This document shows positions 17,863 through 25,823 of a stretch of DNA of 64,000 nucleotides, one piece after another. The notes beneath the pieces were generated by a model, which searched no databases, was not told the DNA's origin, and worked only from the letters and a program-made list of their open reading frames with translations. Within the stretch, counting starts at the first letter, position 1. Every line of letters begins with the position of its first letter. This DNA comes from an uncultured Aquimarina sp. GTDB lineage: Bacteria > Bacteroidota > Bacteroidia > Flavobacteriales > Flavobacteriaceae. The translations under genes were made by a program, and so were the position numbers. The stretch spans positions 310,001 to 374,000 of the forward strand of contig CANLEM010000004.1 of NCBI GenBank assembly GCA_947489685.1, in the 5' to 3' direction.

Positions 17863-18687
17863 TTAATGTTCTAGAAAATTGATTAGATGCTCTCTATATT
17901 TGTAGTAATCAGGATGATCTAACACATCTTTTCTTAAACGAGGTCTTTCAAAATCAATATCCAAAATATCTCCAACTTTTGCCCTAGGTCCACTAGTCAT
18001 CATTATTACCCTATCTGCCAAAAATATGGATTCATCCACATCATGAGTAATCATAATAGCTGTAATTTTTTCTTGATTCCATACTTCGATCAATACATCC
18101 TGCAACTCTCCACGGGTTAGTGAATCCAACATACCAAAAGGTTCATCTAATAATAACACTTTTGGTTTTATAGCAAACGCCCTTGCTATTCCAACCCTTT
18201 GTTGCATTCCTTGCGATAATTCTTTTGCCTTTTTGTGCATATCATTTTCTAGCCCAACTTTAGCCAAATAATACTTAACAATATCATCTCTTTCCTTTTT
18301 GGTACCATGGCCAAAGACTTGTTTTACACCTAACATTACATTTTCATAGGCTGTCATCCAAGGTAAAAGGCTCGGAGATTGAAAAATCACACCTCTATCA
18401 GGCCCGGGACCTTTAACTGTCTGATTATTAACCACAATAGTGCCTTTTGAAATAGGATTTAATCCCGCGATCATAGTTAATAATGTAGATTTACCACAAC
18501 CCGAATGGCCAATTATAGAAATAAATTCTTCGTGTTCAATCTTTAGATCTAAATCATCTAGCACAACATAATCACCATTTGGTGTAGGATAAATTTTGGT
18601 TAACTGAGAAATATCCATCATATATTTATCAGAAAACAGCCCATTATCCGTCCTACGTACCACTGATTTTTCTAGTATCTCTTCCAT
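17863..18687 (-). CDS. nrtD: Nitrate ABC transporter ATP-binding protein (NrtD type)
   Basis: One of two ATPases powering nitrate import. The Walker A motif is GHSGCGKST at about residue 58. The signature is LSQGMQQRVGIARA, Walker B is VLLLDEPFGMLD, and the switch His is in ITHDVDESIFLADR. The closing segment (ILDIDFERPRLR) is typical of the nitrate/sulfonate/taurine group of importers. The first 28 residues precede the ABC domain. It is the last gene of the nrtABCD operon, 13 bases after the other ATPase. The division of labour between the two ATPases is assigned only by position. Confidence 0.88.
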   Translation of the reverse strand: MEEILEKSVVRRTDNGLFSDKYMMDISQLTKIYPTPNGDYVVLDDLDLKIEHEEFISIIGHSGCGKSTLLTMIAGLNPISKGTIVVNNQTVKGPGPDRGVIFQSPSLLPWMTAYENVMLGVKQVFGHGTKKERDDIVKYYLAKVGLENDMHKKAKELSQGMQQRVGIARAFAIKPKVLLLDEPFGMLDSLTRGELQDVLIEVWNQEKITAIMITHDVDESIFLADRVIMMTSGPRAKVGDILDIDFERPRLRKDVLDHPDYYKYREHLINFLEH

Positions 18688-18700
18688 ATCAAATTGTTTT

Positions 18701-19564
18701 TTAACTCAGACTAAGTCTTCTAAAAGGGGTAGGTTTCATTTTAGGTTTGATGTCTGGTAATATATAGTTATTCTCTTTTTTTGAAGCTCGTTGCTCTCCT
18801 ATCCGAATCAAATATTCTATTATCCCATTTCTTAATTTTTTGTATTCATCGTTATGATTTAAAGCTGTTTTATTCCTAGGTCGTTTTAGATCAACTTTAT
18901 ATTCTGGCCCCAAGGTAGCTTTAGGTCCTGGTTTTAGGGGGATAATACGATCGGCCATCAAAATCCCCTCATCAACATCGTTAGTAATCAACAATGCAGT
19001 TTTTTTATCTTTATTCCAGATCTTAAGAATTTCTTGCTGAAGATTTCCTCTGGTTAACGCATCGAGTGCACTTAATGGCTCATCCATCAAGATAACTTCG
19101 GGACTCATAGATAGAGCCCTAGTAACAGAGACTCTTTGTCGCATTCCTCCAGAAAGTTCTTTTGGTAATTTATGTATGGCAGGCGAAAGATTTACCATTT
19201 CAACATATTCCTCAACACGTTTACCTCTATCTTTTCTTGACATTTTTTTAAATGCTTCTTTTACCGCCATCCCAACGTTATTTTTAACATTCAACCAGGG
19301 TAATAGTGAATAGTTTTGAAAAATCACCCCACGTTCATGACTTGGACCAGTTACAGGCTCACCCTTAAACAAAACTTGACCTTCATCAGGCATTATCAAA
19401 CCCGAAATAAGATTAATTAAAGTTGTTTTACCACTTCCGGTAAAGCCTACTATAGCAACAAATTCTCCTTCCTCAATTTTAAGATTTATATTAGATAATA
19501 CCTTTGTTCTAGATTTACCAACACCAAAAGATTTTGATACATTTTTTAATTCTATATATGCCAT
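18701..19564 (-). CDS. nrtC: Nitrate ABC transporter ATP-binding protein (NrtC position)
   Basis: The second ATPase of the nitrate importer. Walker A is GFTGSGKTT, the signature [15 protein letters not shown], and Walker [13 protein letters not shown]. The protein has 287 residues. Cyanobacterial NrtC is much longer because it carries a substrate-binding-like regulatory domain at the C-terminus; here only about 30 basic residues follow the ATPase. That regulatory domain is therefore absent. The usual switch His after Walker B is Asn here ([11 protein letters not shown]), a substitution that may slow hydrolysis and leave NrtD as the more active partner. Confidence 0.88.
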   Translation of the reverse strand: MAYIELKNVSKSFGVGKSRTKVLSNINLKIEEGEFVAIVGFTGSGKTTLINLISGLIMPDEGQVLFKGEPVTGPSHERGVIFQNYSLLPWLNVKNNVGMAVKEAFKKMSRKDRGKRVEEYVEMVNLSPAIHKLPKELSGGMRQRVSVTRALSMSPEVILMDEPLSALDALTRGNLQQEILKIWNKDKKTALLITNDVDEGILMADRIIPLKPGPKATLGPEYKVDLKRPRNKTALNHNDEYKKLRNGIIEYLIRIGEQRASKKENNYILPDIKPKMKPTPFRRLSLS

Positions 19565-19574
19565 AATTTTAAAC

Positions 19575-20675
19575 TTATGTAGTAGTTTCTTCTGTAAATG
19601 TTACAAACTTCTGTATTGTCAACATTATTCTATCTAATAAAAAACCTATAATACCTATAATAAACATTGCGACAATGATTTTGGAGTTGGAATCATTTGC
19701 TCCATTTTGAAATTCTTCCCAAACAAACGAACCCAAACCAGGGCTTTGTGCCAATAACTCAATAGCTATTAATACCATCCATGCTACGGATAATGTTATT
19801 CTAAGCCCTGTGAAAATTAAAGGAAAAGAGGATGGCAGAATAATTTTAAATATTTTTTGTCCTACACTAAGCTGTAGTACCTTGGCAACATTTATATAAT
19901 CTTTATCCACTGAAGACACTCCCATACTTGTATTCACCAATGTTGCCCACATTGAACATAGTCCTACACTAATAAATGAAATGATAAATGAACTATCTGT
20001 ATCAGAATTCCTAGTCAATGTTTTCACGATCATAAACACAAGAAGCAACCAAACTACAGGAGACACAGGTTTAAAGATTTGTATTAGCCAGTTTACAGAA
20101 GACCTTAGAGTTTCGCTTAAACCGAGCATTACACCAATAGGTACTGCTATAAAAAGAGCTAGTAAAAAGCCTGCAAATACTGTTTTTAAACTTGTAAAGA
20201 TTTGATCAACGAATGAAGGTCGACCGGTATATCTTATTGCCGCTAAGCCTTGTTCTTCTCTTTTTGCATTTGTTGCTGCCACTTTTTCGGCAAATGCAAC
20301 TTTCTTCTCCGAAATAATCCTATGATCAGATAATAATGATCTATAAGCGATCCACACTTGTGTTGGAGAAGGTAACGTATTAGGCTGACAACTAATATCT
20401 CCAGATTCAATACATACTCGCATTTCATTAGCAGCAATTTCACCTCTATCCACTAAGGCCTTTTCTATTCGGGCATTTTTTTCAATATCATAAAGATATT
20501 TTGCTCCTGAATGCCATACAATCAAAAACAATACTATTGATAAAATTGGTAAAATAACTTTCTTGAATAATGCCGCCAAATTTTTCTTTACTTCCTCACC
20601 AGTTGCTATTCTAATTGCAGGTTCAAAAAAACCTAAGCCTACAAAATTTAGTATATGAATCGATCGATCTTTCAT
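19575..20675 (-). CDS. nrtB: Nitrate ABC transporter permease
   Basis: The membrane channel of the importer, 366 residues, with a BPD_transp_1 domain. TM1 is near 38-58 ([16 protein letters not shown]). Further segments start near [20 protein letters not shown] and run to [15 protein letters not shown]. The cytoplasmic coupling helix is seen in [21 protein letters not shown]. It is longer than usual for NrtB. The stretch between TM1 and TM2 has about 100 residues, including two Cys ([13 protein letters not shown]) and a charged helical part ([19 protein letters not shown]) not found in typical relatives. It follows nrtA by 93 bases and precedes nrtC by 10. Confidence 0.88.
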   Translation of the reverse strand: MKDRSIHILNFVGLGFFEPAIRIATGEEVKKNLAALFKKVILPILSIVLFLIVWHSGAKYLYDIEKNARIEKALVDRGEIAANEMRVCIESGDISCQPNTLPSPTQVWIAYRSLLSDHRIISEKKVAFAEKVAATNAKREEQGLAAIRYTGRPSFVDQIFTSLKTVFAGFLLALFIAVPIGVMLGLSETLRSSVNWLIQIFKPVSPVVWLLLVFMIVKTLTRNSDTDSSFIISFISVGLCSMWATLVNTSMGVSSVDKDYINVAKVLQLSVGQKIFKIILPSSFPLIFTGLRITLSVAWMVLIAIELLAQSPGLGSFVWEEFQNGANDSNSKIIVAMFIIGIIGFLLDRIMLTIQKFVTFTEETTT

Positions 20676-20768
20676 TTCTCTTAATCTTTTTATTTTTTCT
20701 ATAATCCATTCATCAAGTATTTATTTCATGCTAGATGACCTGAATGCACTTTTAGTTAACAATTAGAA

Positions 20769-22172
20769 TTATTCAATACTTGAAATTCCTTCTGTGTTCT
20801 CTTTATTTCCAATCTCAAAACTATTGATGTAACCTATCGGGTCTTTAGCATCATATTTTTTACCATCAATAAAGTCGGTTGTCACAGGTTTATAACCATC
20901 GGTTTTAGGTAATTCAGATTCTTCTATGTGACCTTGATCTACCAACAGCTTGGCAGCTTTAGTCCATATATCGGGTCGATATATATCCTTAATTGTTTTT
21001 TCATACCACTCAGCAGGTTTACTATCCGGAATTTGCCCCCATCTTCTCATTTGAGTTAAAAACCAAATTCCGTCTGAATAAAATGGATAAGTAGCATCAT
21101 GTCTATAAAAAACATTGAAATCTGGCATCTCCCTTTTATCACCTTTTTCAAACTCGAAAGTACCTGTCATCGAATTGGCCAACACCACCTCATCTGCTCC
21201 AACATATTCTGGCATGGATAAAATTTTAACGGCCTCTTTTCGGTTTCCGGGAGCATCTAACCATTTCCCGGCTCTAATCAATGCTTTGGTAACCGCAATA
21301 GCTGTGTTAGGATACTTCTCTACAAACTTTTTGGTCATCACAAATACTTTTTCTGGATTGTTCTTCCAGATATCATAATTAGTAACAACGGGAACGCCAA
21401 TTCCCTTAAAAACGGCTTGTTGATTCCAAGGTTCTCCTACACAATATCCATAGATTGTTCCTGCTTCTAGAGTTGCAGGCATTTGTGGCGGTGGAGTAAC
21501 AGAGAGCAGAACTTCTGCATCAATTTGCCCTTGGATATTATTCTTAGAATACATTCCAGGATTAATTCCTGCTGCTGCTAACCAATATCTGATTTCATAA
21601 TTATGAGTCGAAACAGGAAACACCATTCCCATTTTAAATGCTTTGCCATCATTCTTATAACTATCGATTACGGGCTTAAGAGCTGTTGCCGAAATTGGAT
21701 GAACCGGCTTTCCATCATCCCCTACAGGTACATTAGGTTTCATTTTCTTCCAAACATCATTCGAAACAGTAATACCATTACCATTAAGATCCATTGAAAA
21801 CGCAGTAACTAATTCAGCCTGCCTGCCAAACCCTGCTCCTGCCGCTATTGGCTGTCCGGCTAACATATGAGAGCCGTCTAATTGGCCATCGATTACACGA
21901 TCAAGCACATTTTTCCAATTTGATTGGGCCTCGACTGAAACAAAAAGACCTTCATCTTCAAAAAAGCCCTTTTCTTTAGCAATCGCAAGAGGTGCCATAT
22001 CTGTTAGCTTTATAAAACCAAAAGTTAACTGAGGCTTTTCTATTAACAACTCTGATGTTTCTTCCTTTTTGACAGAATCACCAGAAGCGATTCCTTTTTC
22101 TTTTTTACCACCACAAGATCCTAAAATCACTATGGTCATAATCATTATAATTCTTAGATATACTTTTTTCAT
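20769..22172 (-). CDS. nrtA: Nitrate-binding lipoprotein of the ABC importer
   Basis: The substrate receptor, anchored by a lipid on the Cys of [12 protein letters not shown]. The CmpA/NrtA family shows in [28 protein letters not shown], here in two halves, and in the conserved blocks [34 protein letters not shown] and [20 protein letters not shown]. The length of 467 residues fits the family. It is the first gene of the operon, with a TACGTA-type promoter 38 bases upstream. Nitrate rather than bicarbonate or cyanate is inferred from the neighbours. Confidence 0.93.
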   Translation of the reverse strand: MKKVYLRIIMIMTIVILGSCGGKKEKGIASGDSVKKEETSELLIEKPQLTFGFIKLTDMAPLAIAKEKGFFEDEGLFVSVEAQSNWKNVLDRVIDGQLDGSHMLAGQPIAAGAGFGRQAELVTAFSMDLNGNGITVSNDVWKKMKPNVPVGDDGKPVHPISATALKPVIDSYKNDGKAFKMGMVFPVSTHNYEIRYWLAAAGINPGMYSKNNIQGQIDAEVLLSVTPPPQMPATLEAGTIYGYCVGEPWNQQAVFKGIGVPVVTNYDIWKNNPEKVFVMTKKFVEKYPNTAIAVTKALIRAGKWLDAPGNRKEAVKILSMPEYVGADEVVLANSMTGTFEFEKGDKREMPDFNVFYRHDATYPFYSDGIWFLTQMRRWGQIPDSKPAEWYEKTIKDIYRPDIWTKAAKLLVDQGHIEESELPKTDGYKPVTTDFIDGKKYDAKDPIGYINSFEIGNKENTEGISSIE

Positions 22173-22209
22173 AATTCTGTTTTTTGAAAAATTTGCTTGT
22201 ACGAAGCAT

Positions 22210-22231
22210 CAAAACTAAGTATTATTACGTA
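22210..22231 (-). promoter_or_regulatory. nrtA promoter with TACGTA operator
   Basis: On the minus strand TACGTA (22231-22226), 8 nt, then the -7 element TAGTTTTG (22217-22210). The layout is the same as at nasA, porin and nirB. No -33 TTG is present. Confidence 0.75.
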
Positions 22232-22549
22232 CTATCTAATATTTTTAACTTTAAAAAATACGTATAAACAAAATTATTATGTATATCAAAATTATAATTA
22301 CTATAAATTATTTATTCCATAATTAAGAGTGTATAAAATTACCGAATAACCAATCCTCAAACTTAAACAACTTCAAAATATCAATAAAATTAAAGCTTAA
22401 CAAACTTTGCATCAACTAACGTTGCATAAAACAATTGTTTTACAACTTAAATAAAATAACATTAACGTAGTACTTAATTTCATTTTTCACAATCTAAAAA
22501 AAAATAAGTATTTTTACGTATATTTTATTAACCTTCTAAAAAATTGCTC
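22232..22549. other. Divergent control region nrtA/P-box protein
   Basis: This AT-rich region of about 320 bases has no gene. It lies between the nrtA promoter and the P-box gene and contains the extra operator at 22499-22520. Confidence 0.5.
22499..22520 (-). promoter_or_regulatory. TACGTA operator copy upstream of the P-box protein
   Basis: On the minus strand TACGTA (22520-22515), then AAAATACT and TATTTTTT. It matches the regulon motif but points away from the adjacent plus-strand gene, whose ATG is 30 bases downstream. It could regulate that gene by occupancy or help nrtA from about 340 bases away. TACTTAT matches the E. coli NarL heptamer TACYYMT exactly. Confidence 0.5.
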
Positions 22550-23380
22550 ATGAAAACACAAATAACGATTATGAGTTTAATAGTTAATCTATTATTCACT
22601 TATTTAGCTTCAGCTCAATCACAAAACTACGGCTCAATAAGCTTTAACAAAGCAATAAACATTTCCGGAAAACAGCGTATGCTATCACAAAAAATGTCGA
22701 AATCATATTTATTGATTGCAAAGGGAATTAGGAATAAAGATATTGAAAGGGAATTAAGCTCTGGCAAATTTATCTTCGAAAAGCAATTAGACATTTTAAG
22801 TCAAAATGCGTCTGGCTCATTAATTAAACTATCTATAAAAAATGTAAGAAAAACCTGGAATGAATTTAAAGGCATAATTAACTCAACGCCAAATATTACA
22901 GGCTCTGCCGATATTTTAAGACTTAATACTAAATTATTAAAAGCATGCCATGAATTAGTACTTAGTATCGAGGCAAGCTCGAATTATAGTAATCAATTTT
23001 TTAAAAACAAAAGCCAGGATCTGGTTAATACGATCAACATTTCCGGAAAACAACGTATGCTTTCACAAAGGCTATGTCTATATTATACCGCTTCAACTAT
23101 ATTTCCCAGCAAAAGAAAAGAAAATAATGATATTATGAATCCCATATTTGAAGAATTTGATGGTGTAATAGGAAATTTACTTATTTGTAGCTATAACAAT
23201 ACAGAGGTCGAAGAAGAGCTCGGAATAGTAATGTCAATATGGGAAAAATTTCAACGTAATAAAAGAGCATTCCTTAATGGTGATTTCACCCTAGAAGAAG
23301 TTTACAAAACAACTAATGAATTAACTAAAAGTTTTAATAAAATCACAGGGATTTATGAGATTATTGCCAAAAATTCCTAA
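22550..23380 (+). CDS. Periplasmic double P-box protein (PilJ/NarX sensor-type domain)
   Basis: A secreted protein of 276 residues, with a signal peptide ending at LASA-QS. It carries two copies of the P-box sequence INISGKQRMLSQ, at residues 37-48 and 163-174. This box is the hallmark of the type IV pili methyl-accepting/NarX-NarQ N-terminal domain, where it binds nitrate or nitrite at a helix-bundle interface. No membrane segment, HAMP or kinase domain follows, so it would be a free periplasmic sensor or binding protein. It is divergent from nrtA and converges with the response regulator 8 bases away. I place the start at the ATG; a TTG two codons earlier is unlikely. Confidence 0.85.
   Translation: MKTQITIMSLIVNLLFTYLASAQSQNYGSISFNKAINISGKQRMLSQKMSKSYLLIAKGIRNKDIERELSSGKFIFEKQLDILSQNASGSLIKLSIKNVRKTWNEFKGIINSTPNITGSADILRLNTKLLKACHELVLSIEASSNYSNQFFKNKSQDLVNTINISGKQRMLSQRLCLYYTASTIFPSKRKENNDIMNPIFEEFDGVIGNLLICSYNNTEVEEELGIVMSIWEKFQRNKRAFLNGDFTLEEVYKTTNELTKSFNKITGIYEIIAKNS
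22658..23069 (+). repeat. 34-nt direct repeat coding the two P-boxes
   Basis: Copies at 22658-22691 and 23036-23069 differ at only two positions by eye. They encode the two P-boxes. The surrounding halves of the protein are otherwise poorly alike. Confidence 0.8.
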
Positions 23381-23388
23381 GATACAAG

Positions 23389-24084
23389 CTAAGAAATCAT
23401 TCCATATTCTCTAGCTTTATTAATTAATTCAAGCGCATTCTTTACACCCATCTTTTTCATTAAGTTAAAGCGATGCACTTCGGTTGTGCGTTTACTAATT
23501 TCAAGTTCGGCAGCTATATCTCTATTCGTTTTCCCTGATATTGCCAAATGAAGAATTTGACGTTCTCGTTTAGTAAGATCAAAGGGATTAGATGTATTGT
23601 CGTACACTTTAGAATTATCATTCAAGTGACCATTAGTTTTCTCTATGTTATAATCAACATTTCCATCATTTCTTAATTTTTTTATTAAGATAGACGAGAC
23701 ATCTCCACTAAAATATTTATCTCCTTTACCAACCGTAGTTAGTGCTTTTAAGAATTCCTCTTTTCCAGCACCTTTAAGAAGATACCCATCTGCACCAGCG
23801 TAGATAGACTGCAATATATATTCATCTGAATCGTGCATGGACAACATAACAGTTTTTGAAGAAACACCAAGTGATGTCAATTTCTTAACCATTTCTATAC
23901 CCGACATTTCGGGCATTCTGATATCACAAATAACTATATCAGGTTGCAGAGATTGCACCAATTCGATCCCCGTAACGCCATTAGACGCTTCTCCAATTAC
24001 TTCATATTGCTCCTCATCCTCTAAAAGAGATCGAATACCATCTCTTACCAAAAAATGATCATCAACTAACACTATTTTAATCAT
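23389..24084 (-). CDS. NarL/FixJ-family response regulator
   Basis: A transcription factor of 231 residues from the ATG at 24084. The receiver domain (1-120) has acidic residues D8/D9 and phospho-acceptor D54 (VICDIRMPEM). A LuxR-type helix-turn-helix occupies about 165-228 (LTKRERQILHLAISGKTN to RTTEVHRFNLMKKMGV). It converges with the P-box gene and is divergent from the porin. A TACGTA operator copy points towards it. It is the best local candidate to bind the shared regulon motif, with the NarX-like kinase at 29461-30804 as its likely partner. Both links are inference. Confidence 0.9.
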   Translation of the reverse strand: MIKIVLVDDHFLVRDGIRSLLEDEEQYEVIGEASNGVTGIELVQSLQPDIVICDIRMPEMSGIEMVKKLTSLGVSSKTVMLSMHDSDEYILQSIYAGADGYLLKGAGKEEFLKALTTVGKGDKYFSGDVSSILIKKLRNDGNVDYNIEKTNGHLNDNSKVYDNTSNPFDLTKRERQILHLAISGKTNRDIAAELEISKRTTEVHRFNLMKKMGVKNALELINKAREYGMIS

Positions 24085-24178
24085 AGTCAAAATATTAGGA
24101 TACCTAGAACTTTGTGTATCTGTGCTAAAATATAGGAATATTTCAAAAACATCTAAATAAATTTTAAAAAACCTAAAT

Positions 24179-24200
24179 TATTGATAGGTATTTTTACGTA
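24179..24200 (-). promoter_or_regulatory. TACGTA operator copy facing the response regulator
   Basis: On the minus strand TACGTA (24200-24195), then AAAATACC and TATCAATA. The -7-like part is weak. TACCTAT fits the NarL heptamer TACYYMT. It lies about 95 bases upstream of the regulator start, which would allow autoregulation. Confidence 0.45.
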
Positions 24201-24216
24201 AAAAACATACAAAAAA

Positions 24217-24238
24217 TACGTATTTATACTTAATTTTG
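24217..24238 (+). promoter_or_regulatory. Porin promoter with TACGTA operator
   Basis: TACGTA (24217-24222), 8 nt, then -7 element TAATTTTG (24231-24238). It has the regulon spacing and no -33 TTG. The predicted untranslated leader to the porin ATG is about 95 nt, longer than for the other three promoters. Confidence 0.75.
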
Positions 24239-24341
24239 ACCTCAGTTATACGAATAAACTCATTATTCGAAAAATTTAATCATTTTAAAACAACAACAAC
24301 CTATACCATAGTCTTGTTGTATTTAAAACAAAATTATTTCT

Positions 24342-25655
24342 ATGATAAACAAACTATACTTTATACTACTCATGTTAGTATTCACGTTTCAGGTAAAAGC
24401 ACAAGAACTAAGTATCGATGCTGATATCAGGCCTAGATTAGAATACACTAACGGTTTCGGGAACCTAATTCCCGATGGTGTTGATGCTGGGATATTCGTA
24501 CAACAACGTTCTAGAATAAAATTGGGATATCAACAAGAAAAATTCTCTACTTATTTGAGTGTTCAGGATGTAAGTGTTTGGGGAGATACCCCTCAGATTT
24601 CGCCTAGTGATGGTAATAACAGTTTTTCATTGGCTCAAGCATGGATCGATTTCAAATTTGGAAATGGTTGGTCTACTAAATTAGGACGACAAGCCCTCTC
24701 TTATGATGATCAACGAATTTTTGGAGGTTTAGATTGGGCAATGCAAGGTAGATTTCATGATGCCGGATTATTAAAATATACCAAAGAAGGGTTTAAATTG
24801 GATATTGGTATAGCATTTAATCAAAACGGTCTAAGTAGACAAACTACACTATTTGATCCCAACAATGCAGGTAATGCCAGAGCAGTATTTGACTACAAAG
24901 GAATGGTATATGCTTGGATGCACAAAGACTGGGAGAAATTTTCGGGAAGTATCCTTTTAGCCAATAATTCTTATCAGAATCTTGATCCTACGGATAACCA
25001 AACCCCAATAGATGGTACAGTAAACAGACAAACTTTTGGAGCTCATTTAGTTGCAAAACCCATAAAAGGCCTTTCTATTATGGCTAATATATATGGACAA
25101 ACTGGAGAATTTACTGAAGATATTGACTTATCGGCATACAATGCATTATTAGAAATTACTTATAAACCTGGGAAAACATTATTTGGGCTCGGTTTTGAAA
25201 CACTAAGCGGTGATGATAATGGAGGGACAGATGGCAAAATCAAATCGTTCTTCCCAATTTTCGGAACAAATCATAAATTTAATGGGTACATGGATTACTT
25301 TTTTGTAGGAAACCATGCTAACAATATTGGACTAAATGATATCTATGCAAAAACTGTTATTAAAACAGGAGAAAAATCAAGTTTACTTATAAAAGCCCAC
25401 TATTTTGCTGGAGCCGAAAGCTTAGGCGATGATATAGATGATTACTTAGGCACAGAGATTGATCTGGTGTTCACTCAAAAACTACTCCCTTTCGCAACTT
25501 TAAAAATCGGGTACTCTCATATGTTCGCTTCAGATTCTATGGAGATCTTAAAAGGAGTAACAGATCCGGCGTCCGCCCAAAATTGGGGATGGGCAATGTT
25601 AATCGTAAAACCAAACTTCTTGAAATGGAGTCCAAAACCAGCTAAAGAGCAATAA
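24342..25655 (+). CDS. Outer-membrane porin, alginate-export family type
   Basis: A protein of 437 residues with a signal peptide (MINKLYFILLMLVFTFQVKA). It has the alternating beta-strand pattern of a large barrel, ends in aromatic-rich strands, and contains blocks typical of the Alginate_exp family: RPRLEYTNGFG, QQRSRIKLGYQQEKFSTYLS and GRQALSYDDQRIFGGLDW. Members of this family form anion-selective outer-membrane channels. Here it lies between the regulator and nirB with the same promoter type as nasA and nrtA. I infer a channel for nitrate or nitrite, not alginate. A strong terminator separates it from nirB. Confidence 0.85.
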   Translation: MINKLYFILLMLVFTFQVKAQELSIDADIRPRLEYTNGFGNLIPDGVDAGIFVQQRSRIKLGYQQEKFSTYLSVQDVSVWGDTPQISPSDGNNSFSLAQAWIDFKFGNGWSTKLGRQALSYDDQRIFGGLDWAMQGRFHDAGLLKYTKEGFKLDIGIAFNQNGLSRQTTLFDPNNAGNARAVFDYKGMVYAWMHKDWEKFSGSILLANNSYQNLDPTDNQTPIDGTVNRQTFGAHLVAKPIKGLSIMANIYGQTGEFTEDIDLSAYNALLEITYKPGKTLFGLGFETLSGDDNGGTDGKIKSFFPIFGTNHKFNGYMDYFFVGNHANNIGLNDIYAKTVIKTGEKSSLLIKAHYFAGAESLGDDIDDYLGTEIDLVFTQKLLPFATLKIGYSHMFASDSMEILKGVTDPASAQNWGWAMLIVKPNFLKWSPKPAKEQ

Positions 25656-25686
25656 TTTTCTTTAAGCCTTAATAGGCCCACCCCCT

Positions 25687-25731
25687 ATCCCTGCAAAAAT
25701 GATTTTTGCAGGGATTGACATTTATTTTTTT
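25687..25731 (+). terminator. Porin terminator
   Basis: The perfect 13-bp stem ATCCCTGCAAAAA (25687-25699) pairs with TTTTTGCAGGGAT (25703-25715) around loop TGA. A T-rich stretch follows. Confidence 0.85.
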
Positions 25732-25756
25732 GAAATCCTCAAATTACTACCCCTAT

Positions 25757-25819
25757 AATTACGTAATTCTTATCACAAAAATACGTACTAATACTTAATT
25801 TTGAATTTTAAAATACGTA
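25757..25819 (+). promoter_or_regulatory. nirB promoter with three TACGTA-type sites
   Basis: The promoter copy is TACGTA (25782-25787), 8 nt, then TAATTTTG (25796-25803), 20 bases before the ATG. A palindrome AATTACGTAATT (25757-25768) lies upstream. Another TACGTA (25814-25819) lies between the -7 element and the start codon, where a bound protein would block transcription. Confidence 0.7.
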
Positions 25820-25823
25820 ATTT

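Noticed and set aside
22544..22549. TTG start two codons before the ATG of the P-box gene
   Set aside because: The ATG at 22550 gives a normal Lys-containing signal peptide start. Nothing favours the TTG.
24236..24424. 62-residue ORF before and into the porin
   Set aside because: It starts inside the promoter and runs out of frame over the porin signal peptide. Its Thr/Tyr-rich composition looks like a chance frame.
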